This document shows positions 46,498 to 54,271 of a DNA stretch of 61,208 bases, piece by piece. The position numbers and the translations under genes were made by a program. Source of the DNA: Runella sp. GTDB taxonomy: Bacteria > Bacteroidota > Bacteroidia > Cytophagales > Spirosomataceae. The notes under the pieces are model-generated. The model did not search any database and had not been told where the DNA came from. It saw only the letters and a list, made by a program, of their open reading frames with translations. Location of the stretch: positions 1 through 61,208 of the forward strand of contig JALQYJ010000177.1 in NCBI GenBank assembly GCA_023254175.1, given 5' to 3'. Positions within the stretch are counted from its first letter, which is position 1; the number at the start of each line of letters is the position of its first letter.

Positions 46498-46797
46498 CTA
46501 ATTGAGCGAAAACATCGGTAGTTTTACGGCTGTAGCGGTATTATTGAACATCAATTCTGAAATAGTGGGTTCCATAAAATCAATCAATGGGAATTGAGAA
46601 ATGATTTCTAGGACGTCAATTTCGGTTTTGGCTTTGATAACACACCAAAGCTTAGTACGATCAGAGGCCAACGAATAGGAAGTAATTTTTCCTGTTTCCA
46701 TCAGTTGGTTAATTTTTAACCGTTGACGGGGTATTTTTGCGATGAACTCCTCCGTCATTTCTTCAGGAAGGACGAACTCTACCATGAATTGATTCAT
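46498..46797 (-). CDS. Muconolactone delta-isomerase-like small protein
   Basis: The 99-residue protein reads MNQFMVEFVLPEEMTEEFIA, a beta-alpha-beta start of a ferredoxin-like fold, followed by NQLMETGKITSYSLASDRTK and IISQFPLIDFMEPTISELMF. The spacing resembles muconolactone isomerase/YciI-like stress proteins, but I cannot identify a catalytic residue. It is 17 bases upstream of the MutS-like gene on the same strand, so cotranscription is possible. A functional link is unknown. Confidence 0.6.
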   Translation of the reverse strand: MNQFMVEFVLPEEMTEEFIAKIPRQRLKINQLMETGKITSYSLASDRTKLWCVIKAKTEIDVLEIISQFPLIDFMEPTISELMFNNTATAVKLPMFSLN

Positions 46798-46934
46798 AAT
46801 TCTTGTATGTTAGATTGTAAACATAACAGTCAGGTTATGGAAATGGTTCGGAGGGATTGTGGATTGAGAGTTTAGAATTAATTTTGCCGACTTTAGTATT
46901 CGTCATTCAACATTCTAAAATCGTCTTTATTGTT

Positions 46935-47459
46935 ATGCCACCTCCTAAAAAAGCCAGTGAATCGCATACCATCATGACCGAAATGGTATTGCCTAACGAT
47001 ACCAATACCCTCAATAACCTAATGGGAGGGAGGCTGCTTCATTGGATGGATATTTGTGCGGCGATAGCTGCCCAAAAACACGCTCACCGTACTGTTGTGA
47101 CGGCTTCGGTCGATAATGTTTCGTTTGCGGAACCGATTAAGTTAGGAAACATTGTGACGTTCGAAGCGCAGGTTACGCGCGCTTTTACGTCGTCGATGGA
47201 AGTGCATATCAAAGTGAGCGCACAGAACATTTCGGCGGGCGAGAAAGCCGTTCATACCAATTCAGCTTTTTATACTTTTGTAGCTGTTGATCAAAGCGGT
47301 CGCCCTATCGAAGTAGCACCCGTTATTGCTGAATCAGAGGAGGAACAGGTATTTTTTCAAAGTGCATTGCGCCGCCGTCAGTTGCGATTGGTTTTGGCTG
47401 GCCGTATGAAACCTTCCGATGCTACAGAATTGAAAGCATTGTTTGGCGAAAATGCCTAA
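46935..47459 (+). CDS. Acyl-CoA thioesterase (hot-dog fold, YciA/BFIT type)
   Basis: A hot-dog domain with TEMVLPNDTNTLNNLMGGRL, LHWMDICAAIAAQKHAHRTV (Asp of the active site in WMDICAA), VDNVSFAEPIKLGNIVTFEA and VHIKVSAQNISAGEKAVHTN marks an acyl-CoA thioesterase that releases free acids from fatty acyl-CoA. I start at MPPPKKASES (46935), since the twenty-six residues encoded upstream (from an ATG at 46857) are not family-like. The C-terminal tail (residues ~130-174) is longer than in YciA. Convergent with clpS, whose stop is 21 bases away. Confidence 0.88.
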   Translation: MPPPKKASESHTIMTEMVLPNDTNTLNNLMGGRLLHWMDICAAIAAQKHAHRTVVTASVDNVSFAEPIKLGNIVTFEAQVTRAFTSSMEVHIKVSAQNISAGEKAVHTNSAFYTFVAVDQSGRPIEVAPVIAESEEEQVFFQSALRRRQLRLVLAGRMKPSDATELKALFGENA

Positions 47460-47480
47460 TGAAGTACCTAAAAGGCAGAG

Positions 47481-47777
47481 TTACGAAAGTATCTCTGCCG
47501 AGATACCACGGCGGCAAATCTCTTGACGCAATGGAACTAACTCTTCCCAGGAGCCATTCTTAACGCGGCATTTGCCTTTGTAATGAATGATGATAGTGCA
47601 CTGTTCTGCTTGTTCGGGGGTATGGTCGCAAACATCCATAAGGGTTTCAATGACCCAATCGAAGGTGTTTACATCGTCATTGAATACTACAAGACTGTAT
47701 AAGTCAGTTTCAACCACTTTTTGTTCTACTTCCTCGACAACATCGACATCGGGCATTTCAAACAGTTGCATTTGCAA
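47481..47777 (-). CDS. clpS: ATP-dependent Clp protease adaptor ClpS
   Basis: ClpS delivers N-degron substrates to ClpA(C)P. The 98-residue protein has LYSLVVFNDDVNTFDWVIET (N-end-rule binding pocket), VCDHTPEQAEQCTIIIHYKG (the histidine region that contacts ClpA) and LVPLRQEICRRGISAEIL. Length is normal. It is divergent from the symporter at 47876 with 98 bases between. Confidence 0.93.
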   Translation of the reverse strand: MQMQLFEMPDVDVVEEVEQKVVETDLYSLVVFNDDVNTFDWVIETLMDVCDHTPEQAEQCTIIIHYKGKCRVKNGSWEELVPLRQEICRRGISAEILS

Positions 47778-47875
47778 AGATTTGTATAGTTATTAAATGA
47801 ATATAACAAATTTACGAAAATTCGTATAGGTTTGCAAAAGGTATAAACACATTCTAACCTTATTTGTTCTAGCCC

Positions 47876-49360
47876 ATGAGTCCTTTTGTCGCACTCACTA
47901 TTCTTATTATTTACTTTACGGTTCTGATTGCCGTATCTATCTACACCTCCAAAGGAGCGGATACAAACACCTTTTTTACTGCTAACAAACAATCTCCCTG
48001 GTATTTGGTCGCTTTTGCCATGATTGGGACTTCACTTTCTGGGGTCACATTCATCTCTGTACCAGGAGCCGTAGGCAAAATCCAATTTTCATATTTCCAA
48101 GTGGTGTTGGGGTACATTTTGGGTTATTTATTTATTGGGAGTGTATTGATGCCCCTGTACTACCGCCTCAATCTTGTGTCTATTTATACCTACCTCGAAC
48201 AGCGCTTTGGCTTTTGGGCGTACAAAACAGGTTCGGCTTTCTTTTTACTTTCTCGTACGCTTGGTTCGGCTGTTCGTTTGTACGTTGCAGCGCAAGTGCT
48301 TCAATTGGCGATGTACAATGGCCTTGGGATTCCGTTTGAGGTGTCGGTTCTGATTACAATTGCGCTCATTTGGGTGTATACTTTCAAAGGTGGAGTAAAG
48401 ACAATTATTATCACGGATACTCTACAAACGACTTTTCTTATAACGGCCGTTGCTTTGACTATCTACTTGATATCTAACGAGTTGAATTTTTCGTTTGGTG
48501 GTATGGTTTCTGCGGTAGCCGATAGCGAATATTCCCGTATTTTTTTCTTTGACGACCCTAAAGACAATAAATATTTCTGGAAACAATTTTTATCTGGTGC
48601 ATTTATTGCTATCACTATGACGGGGATGGACCAAGATTTGATGCAGAAAAACCTGACCTGCAAAAACATAGGAGAAGCCCAGAAAAATATGTTTTGGTTT
48701 ACCATTACGCTCACGTTTGTGAACCTGATGTTTATGAGCCTAGGGGTGTTGTTGTATTTTTATGCACAAGCCAAAAACATTCCAGTGCCAGAGCGTACTG
48801 ATGAATTGTACTCAATGTTGGCGTTGAATCATTTTGGACTCAATGAAGGGACGGCGGGCGTTGTGGTTGCCATTACGTTTTTGATTGGGATTACGGCGGC
48901 AACTTATGCTAGTTCGGACTCGGCTCTTACTGCCCTCACAACGTCCTTTTGTATTGATTTTATGAATGTAGCCAACAAATCAGAGAAAGAACGCGTACGT
49001 ATCAAAAACTGGGTACATATTGGTTTTTCGTTGTTGTTTTATGTGGTCATTATCATTTTTAACCAATTGAATAGCAAAGAAGTGATTACGGCTATTTTTG
49101 ACATTGCGGGCTATACCTACGGCCCTTTATTGGGGCTTTTTGCCTTTGGGCTTTATACAAAGCGCTCCGTCAAGGATAATCTCACTCCGATAATGTGCGC
49201 TTTAGGTCCCATCATCACGTACGTACTTAATCAAAACTCTGAAGCTTGGTTTGATGGTTACAAAATTGGTTTTGAGCGCCTTATACTGAACGGAGCGATT
49301 GTATTTCTGGGTTTACTAATTATTTCTAAATCTCCTCAATTAAAATCAGTAACTGACTAG
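47876..49360 (+). CDS. Sodium:solute symporter (SSS family)
   Basis: At 494 residues with about thirteen predicted membrane segments, the protein shows SSS-family motifs: MIGTSLSGVTFISVPGAVG, LGYILGYLFIGSVLMPLYYR, LSRTLGSAVRLYVAAQVLQL, GGVKTIIITDTLQTTFLI and FLIGITAATYASSDSALTAL. These transporters use the sodium gradient to import sugars, amino acids, nucleosides or vitamins. The substrate cannot be told from the sequence, and neighbours give no help. Confidence 0.92.
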   Translation: MSPFVALTILIIYFTVLIAVSIYTSKGADTNTFFTANKQSPWYLVAFAMIGTSLSGVTFISVPGAVGKIQFSYFQVVLGYILGYLFIGSVLMPLYYRLNLVSIYTYLEQRFGFWAYKTGSAFFLLSRTLGSAVRLYVAAQVLQLAMYNGLGIPFEVSVLITIALIWVYTFKGGVKTIIITDTLQTTFLITAVALTIYLISNELNFSFGGMVSAVADSEYSRIFFFDDPKDNKYFWKQFLSGAFIAITMTGMDQDLMQKNLTCKNIGEAQKNMFWFTITLTFVNLMFMSLGVLLYFYAQAKNIPVPERTDELYSMLALNHFGLNEGTAGVVVAITFLIGITAATYASSDSALTALTTSFCIDFMNVANKSEKERVRIKNWVHIGFSLLFYVVIIIFNQLNSKEVITAIFDIAGYTYGPLLGLFAFGLYTKRSVKDNLTPIMCALGPIITYVLNQNSEAWFDGYKIGFERLILNGAIVFLGLLIISKSPQLKSVTD

Positions 49361-49881
49361 TTTTCTACGTTAAAGGCGCTACATGGTAGCTACGGGGGTT
49401 AGCTTTGTGATTTTTGGGACAGTTCATCATGCGATTACGCTCCTGATTATTACGAAGTTTTTCTGCCTAAGTAGTAAAAAGTGTAAATCTGGGTGAAGTG
49501 TGGAGACTCACCCAGACACAATGTTATAGGCTGGGATTGATGAGGTTATTGTTCATTTCCTCAATGAAAATTTTGGAAGGTTTGAATGAAGGGTAATAGT
49601 GCGCTTCTACATGCACAATGGTATTCCGTTATTTTTTTGTAAAAGCTTAGACTGATAAAGTTGACAAAATGGCTTTGGCTTAAAAAGCAAATATTGATTA
49701 GGTGACGAGTGAAATTTAATTGATTAAAAAGTATAAAAATATAAATCGTTGTCAATTGTATTGCCTTTAGGTGTTCATTTGAAGATTTCTTTTTTATGCT
49801 ATAATCAAATCGGTTGGTAGTGAGCTTTGACAATTATAAATTGTGTGAAAGATACTTTCGTAGTTAAACGGCTCTACACAC
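49361..49881. other. Intergenic region with one hairpin
   Basis: TCTGGGTGA (49488-49496) and TCACCCAGA (49508-49516) make a perfect 9-bp stem. The rest is AT-rich; a minus ORF at 49561-49833 has biased hydrophobic sequence and is not supported as a gene. The promoter of the SGNH gene (TACTTTCG near 49853, one base off consensus) lies at its right end. Confidence 0.5.
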
Positions 49882-50706
49882 ATGAAAAAATGGCTGATTG
49901 CCCCCGCATTGTTTTTTCTCTTTGTCTGCTTTTCCCCCGAAAAAATTACGTGGGTGGCGTTGGGAGATTCGATAACTTACCTCAACGAGCACCAAAATGA
50001 AACGGGTAACCGCATCACCAAAGGCTATATGACGATGGTGACGGAGAAATTGCCTCACATTCACTACATTAATCAAGGGCATAATGGCTGGACTGCCGCG
50101 CGTATTGCCGAAAAAATCGAAAGCCTTAACCTAGTTAAAGCCGACGTTTATTCCGTTTTTCTGGGTACTAACGATTGGTGGGGCGGGCGACCCGTGGGCA
50201 CAATGTCCGACTACGAAAACAACACAGGGTTTGGGACGCTCTACGGTTCGTTTCGGATTATTATCAATAAATTTCGGAGCCTTAATCCTGACGCAAAAAT
50301 CATTTTGATAACACCGCTTCAACGCGTGGATTTTGTGTATATCGCCAATTTCAAGAACAACGCTTACGGGTCGTACAAAGACAAAAAAGGGCAGTACTTG
50401 GAGCAGTTTGCGGCGGCGATTAAGGACATTGGAGAGCGGGAGAAGCTATCTGTGGTGGATTTGTACCACGAGAAAAAATTGGCACATTCTAAATTGATGA
50501 AATTCAAACGACTGAAAGACCCACAAACGGGGAAGTATAAAAACTATTCGTACCCTGATTTTGTGGATGTTCCGTTCAACCCCGAAACAGACGAGTACCC
50601 TTACCCTGTTGAATCCATCGCCATGACTTACGATGGCTTGCACCCTTCGGATGCGGGTTATGAGGTGATTACAAAGAAGTTGGTGAAGATTTTGAAGAAG
50701 TTGTAG
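49882..50706 (+). CDS. SGNH/GDSL-type hydrolase
   Basis: A signal peptide (KKWLIAPALFFLFVCFSPE) precedes the SGNH fold: block I VALGDSITYL with nucleophile Ser, block III VFLGTNDWWGG, and block V DGLHPSDAGYEV with Asp/His. SGNH hydrolases remove acyl groups from lipids or acetylated polysaccharides. The region around GNRITKGYMTMVTEKLPHIH is normal for the family; length is typical. The carbohydrate genes further right make a polysaccharide deacetylase/esterase role reasonable. Confidence 0.87.
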   Translation: MKKWLIAPALFFLFVCFSPEKITWVALGDSITYLNEHQNETGNRITKGYMTMVTEKLPHIHYINQGHNGWTAARIAEKIESLNLVKADVYSVFLGTNDWWGGRPVGTMSDYENNTGFGTLYGSFRIIINKFRSLNPDAKIILITPLQRVDFVYIANFKNNAYGSYKDKKGQYLEQFAAAIKDIGEREKLSVVDLYHEKKLAHSKLMKFKRLKDPQTGKYKNYSYPDFVDVPFNPETDEYPYPVESIAMTYDGLHPSDAGYEVITKKLVKILKKL

Positions 50707-50816
50707 GTTTTTATAAACACTAAGGTACTGAGTGTCTTAGTGGTTAAATACAAAGTGGCTTATTTCAAGGGTGTAAGGCTTGTTATGAGTACTATCATCA
50801 TACATTACTAAATTTA

Positions 50817-51719
50817 ATGACTACAATGCGAATATTATTTACGGGAGGTTCGGGAAAAGCTGGGAAACACGTCATTCCGTACTTGCTCGAACAAGGACAT
50901 AAAGTGTTGAACCTAGATTTAACCCCGTTACCTCATCCAGGGGTTGCTAACTTATCCGCTGATATTACCGATTCGGGACAAATGTTTAATGCAATGACTT
51001 CCTACACGGGGTTTGAAGAGCTGGAATCGGGTACAGGGGTACCCAAATTTGATGCAGTGGTGCATTTTGCGGCGGTGCCACGCATCCTGCTCAAGCCTGA
51101 TAATGAAACTTTTCGGGTAAATACCGTTGGGACTTATAACGTGATTGAAGCGGCCGTAAAATTAGGTATCAAGAAGATTATTATTGCGTCTTCGGAGACT
51201 ACGTATGGTATTTGTTTTTCGGATGGCCCAACCGACCCTCATTCGTTGCCATTGGAAGAAGAGTACGACGTTGACCCTATGGATAGCTACGGATTGTCGA
51301 AAGTCGTAAATGAAAAAACCGCACGAAGTTTTCAGCGTCGCTCAGGATTTGATATTTACGCTCTTCGTATCGGAAATGTGATTGAACCACACGAATACGC
51401 TGAACTATTCCCTCATTATTTCAACCATCCCGAAGTACGTCGTCGAAATGCCTTTTGTTATATAGATGCCCGCGACTTGGGGCAAATTGTAGATTTATGT
51501 TTAAAAAAAGACGGCCTTGGTTATCAGGTGTTTAATGCGGGAAATGACCATAATGGCGCGGTTATTCCGAGCAAAGAACTAGCCGAGCGATTTTTTCCAA
51601 ATGTGCCCATCACGCGCGAATTGGAGGAGCATGAAGCGCTGTTTTCTAATCGGAAAATTCGTGAGGTGTTGGGGTTCAAAGAACAACACAACTGGCGGAA
51701 ATACGTAAAATGGGACTAA
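50817..51719 (+). CDS. NAD(P)-dependent epimerase/dehydratase (extended SDR)
   Basis: The Rossmann motif FTGGSGKAGKHVIPYLLEQG at the N terminus, the Ser motif IIIASSETTYGICFSDGP and the YGLSK of the Tyr/Lys pair (near residue 161) mark an extended short-chain dehydrogenase. Related proteins are annotated as NAD-dependent epimerase/dehydratase or uronate dehydrogenase-like; a role in nucleotide-sugar or uronic acid conversion is possible. Translation may start at 50817 or at 50826 (MRILFTGGSG). Substrate unknown. Confidence 0.85.
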   Translation: MTTMRILFTGGSGKAGKHVIPYLLEQGHKVLNLDLTPLPHPGVANLSADITDSGQMFNAMTSYTGFEELESGTGVPKFDAVVHFAAVPRILLKPDNETFRVNTVGTYNVIEAAVKLGIKKIIIASSETTYGICFSDGPTDPHSLPLEEEYDVDPMDSYGLSKVVNEKTARSFQRRSGFDIYALRIGNVIEPHEYAELFPHYFNHPEVRRRNAFCYIDARDLGQIVDLCLKKDGLGYQVFNAGNDHNGAVIPSKELAERFFPNVPITRELEEHEALFSNRKIREVLGFKEQHNWRKYVKWD

Positions 51720-51782
51720 TACAAAGCAAGATAAATGTTCAGCAAAAGAACTGATTTTGTAGTTATTAACGTTAGTTCTATC

Positions 51783-52964
51783 TTAGTTTATTTTTTTGGG
51801 GTCTACCACTACGTATTTGATGGACTTATGTTTGTTGTCGGCGTGGGCAGAATAAGTGATGTGTAAAAGCCCGTCGGGAGTTTGGATGAGGCAAGGGTAC
51901 GAATAACCGCCTTTGTCGCGGAGATGGTCTTCTAGGCGGGTTTTCCATTTCCATGTTTTGCCTTCATCGTCAGAAAGGTACAGGCTGACACGGTAGCGCC
52001 CGTCCTCAATGTCGTTGCCCAAAAAAGCCAAACGCCCATCTTGCAAATTCAATAATTCGACACTCGCCGTGTTCGGAATATCACTTTTGACCGAAGCTGT
52101 CCACGATTCGCCTTGGTCGGGCGACTCGCTGATGTGAACGCGGGTAGGGGCGTCGCCACTGTCGCGGAGGTAGGCGATGAGGTTGCCGTTTTTGCGTATG
52201 GCTAATGCAGGCTGAATCGGCCCACGACCCACCAAAGGAAGGCTAGGATGCCAAGTCGCACCAAAATCGTCTGAAATGGCCATCATCGAAAAATTGTAGC
52301 CGTCGGAATAAAGGGGTAAAACAATCCGTCCGTTTTTAAATTGCAGTGGTTTGATGCGTGTCATCCACCCGATGCTTCTTTTGGTAGCATCTTTAGCAGC
52401 TTCGATGACCATATTGTCGTATTTGGGCGCATAACCTGCCCATCCTGCGGTATATTCGGGGAGTTTTTTGAATTTTTCGGCTACCTCTTTGGCAAAACGG
52501 TCGTCGGGTTTGAGCAAAATATTGTCTTGCCAATTCCAAACAGGCACGCCGTCGCCGTCATAGTCAGTGGACGTTTTAAACCGAAGAATCGACTGTTCCC
52601 ATTGATTGGCTTGTACGGCAATCCATACCAAAAACAAGGTGCCTTTTTGGTTCAAAAACAACACAGGATTACAGTCGGGGAGGTGTGGGGTATCGGCCAT
52701 TTCAAACGGCTCGCTCCATTTTGTTTGTCCTTTTTTGAGACGCGAACCCATGATTTTTACATCGTCGGCTGTACGTTCCCCGCTTCCATAAAACCATACC
52801 GAAAGAAAGTCACCATTGGGCAAAGCTACAAGGCTACTTCCGTGGACGTGTTTGTCTTGGGGTGGAAAAATCAGCGTTGATTGGACGATGGGGGGGGATT
52901 GGGCAAAGATGGTTTGAAAGAGAGAAATAAAGGCAAAGAAGACAAAATAAAAATGTATTTTCAT
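51783..52964 (-). CDS. Sialidase-like (BNR/Asp-box) secreted protein
   Basis: A signal peptide (FYFVFFAFISLFQTIFAQ) precedes a beta-propeller with three Asp boxes: SDDFGATWH, SPDQGESWT and SDDEGKTWK. The N-terminal VALPNGDFLSVWFYGSGERT and later RIVLPLYSDGYNFSMMAISD match the sialidase superfamily, with PCLIQTPDGLLHITYSAHAD near the end. Enzymes of this group remove sialic acid or related sugars from glycans. I did not identify the full Arg triad and Tyr-Glu pair, so another glycan specificity (as in the exo-sialidase-like family common in Bacteroidota) is possible. The gene lies 126 bases downstream of the ChbG-type gene on the same strand. Confidence 0.82.
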   Translation of the reverse strand: MKIHFYFVFFAFISLFQTIFAQSPPIVQSTLIFPPQDKHVHGSSLVALPNGDFLSVWFYGSGERTADDVKIMGSRLKKGQTKWSEPFEMADTPHLPDCNPVLFLNQKGTLFLVWIAVQANQWEQSILRFKTSTDYDGDGVPVWNWQDNILLKPDDRFAKEVAEKFKKLPEYTAGWAGYAPKYDNMVIEAAKDATKRSIGWMTRIKPLQFKNGRIVLPLYSDGYNFSMMAISDDFGATWHPSLPLVGRGPIQPALAIRKNGNLIAYLRDSGDAPTRVHISESPDQGESWTASVKSDIPNTASVELLNLQDGRLAFLGNDIEDGRYRVSLYLSDDEGKTWKWKTRLEDHLRDKGGYSYPCLIQTPDGLLHITYSAHADNKHKSIKYVVVDPKKIN

Positions 52965-53090
52965 TGGTGTTTTTTATTTACAAAATGTGTTTTTTGTCAT
53001 GCTGAAAGCCTCTAAAACGGCTGCTCATTCGTATGGTTTTTAAATCTATGAGGTTTCTTAACGTCGCTATTGAAACCTCATAGGTTTGGC

Positions 53091-54146
53091 TTACTTCACT
53101 TTCTTACGACGCTCCATTACTTCTCGCCAAGTGGTGAGAATGATGCCTTTGGATTGGATGTAGGCTTTTAACTCGGGACTCATCATCGACAGCATATCGG
53201 CATACCGCGACCCGCCAGAAGCACTGATGTGTTTGAAAGCGTCGGTGATGTCGCTGCTGTGGACAATAAACATCGCCAAGCCAGGCTGCATGGCATTGAG
53301 GGTTTCGATAAATTGTTGGGCTTTGTACTTGCCCCATTCTTCGGGAGATGGGTTCGGATTTGATGGTTTCCAGTCGCCGCTGATGGTGTGCAAATCGTCC
53401 AAAACAGGTAAGCCCAATTGCCAAATTTTTTGTCCCACCGCCGTCGATGATTTGGTCAATTCGGGGTCAGGAAGTTTCATTCCTTCTTGCCATTTGCCTT
53501 CGGCTTTGAGTTTTTTGACCACAGGCAAATTGAGACATTCCTTCAACAGTTTATTGTTACCCCCAGGAAACATTACAGGGATTTGGTATTCGGCTCCTAC
53601 TTTGATGTAACGTTCCAAAAAAGGTTGGTGCGCAAAAAGGGTACCCATGTGGGAGTCGAGGTGCGTGGGTTTGAGCCCCATGCGCAGTGCACGCTCCACT
53701 TGTGCGCGGATTTCTTTTTCGACGTCGTCGGCCGTGCCATTTTTCACTACTTGGGCTACTTCGTGCCACAAATTACCTTCATTGTCGACCAAGCTTGGCA
53801 CGTTCTGAAAGCCCGCCAGCGGTGTCCAGCGGTAGTCGCGCCACTCGGAGGTGAGGGTAAGGTGAACCCCTGCGTCTAAGTTGGGATTGCTTTTTTTGAT
53901 ATAATTCACAAAACTCGCCGACCACGCACACGGAAACATGATGCTGCACGAAGTAGCAACACCTTGCTCCACTGATTTGATGGTTCCTTGATTGGACGAA
54001 TACGACATGCCAGGGTCGTCAACGTGAAAAATGACTACTTTGGCGCCTTTGGGCCAGCCAAGCTTTTCGGCGTAGGTTTCTTGAGTATGCGCTCTGATAG
54101 CAAGTAGAAATGTAGCTAAAAGAAGGGTTAATTTATTGATTTTCAT
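53091..54146 (-). CDS. ChbG/HpnK-type carbohydrate deacetylase (YdjC family)
   Basis: The protein has the YdjC metal-site motifs: VVIFHVDDPGMSYSSNQG (Asp), NLDAGVHLTLTSEW (His) and PTHLDSHMGTLFAHQPF (His). The family removes acetyl groups from chitooligosaccharides or hopanoid/cellobiose acetyl sugars in the presence of a metal. An N-terminal signal peptide (LLLATFLLAIRAHTQ) places it outside the cytoplasm. It is located between the GH92 mannosidase and the sialidase-like gene, all on the minus strand, which suggests a glycan-degrading group. Confidence 0.85.
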   Translation of the reverse strand: MKINKLTLLLATFLLAIRAHTQETYAEKLGWPKGAKVVIFHVDDPGMSYSSNQGTIKSVEQGVATSCSIMFPCAWSASFVNYIKKSNPNLDAGVHLTLTSEWRDYRWTPLAGFQNVPSLVDNEGNLWHEVAQVVKNGTADDVEKEIRAQVERALRMGLKPTHLDSHMGTLFAHQPFLERYIKVGAEYQIPVMFPGGNNKLLKECLNLPVVKKLKAEGKWQEGMKLPDPELTKSSTAVGQKIWQLGLPVLDDLHTISGDWKPSNPNPSPEEWGKYKAQQFIETLNAMQPGLAMFIVHSSDITDAFKHISASGGSRYADMLSMMSPELKAYIQSKGIILTTWREVMERRKKVK

Positions 54147-54162
54147 TGTGTTGATTGTTTGG

Positions 54163-54260
54163 TTTAAATCCCCCCATCCCTTCGGGATACCCCTCCAAGG
54201 AGGGGAGTTTAGCTTTAATCCCCTGCCTGGAGGGGTGGCTTCAGCCGTGGGGTAGGTAAG
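54163..54260. repeat. GC-rich palindromic intergenic repeat
   Basis: Contains ATCCC-TTC-GGGAT and CCCCTCC-AA-GGAGGGG palindromes between ChbG-type and GH92 genes. The CCCCTCCAAGGAGGGG type word is related to the arms at 18840-18916. Confidence 0.55.
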
Positions 54261-54271
54261 TGGTAAAAAAG

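Noticed and set aside
49561-49833. 90-residue minus-strand ORF upstream of the SGNH gene
   Set aside because: AT-driven composition, no recognisable motif, and it overlaps the promoter region of the next gene.
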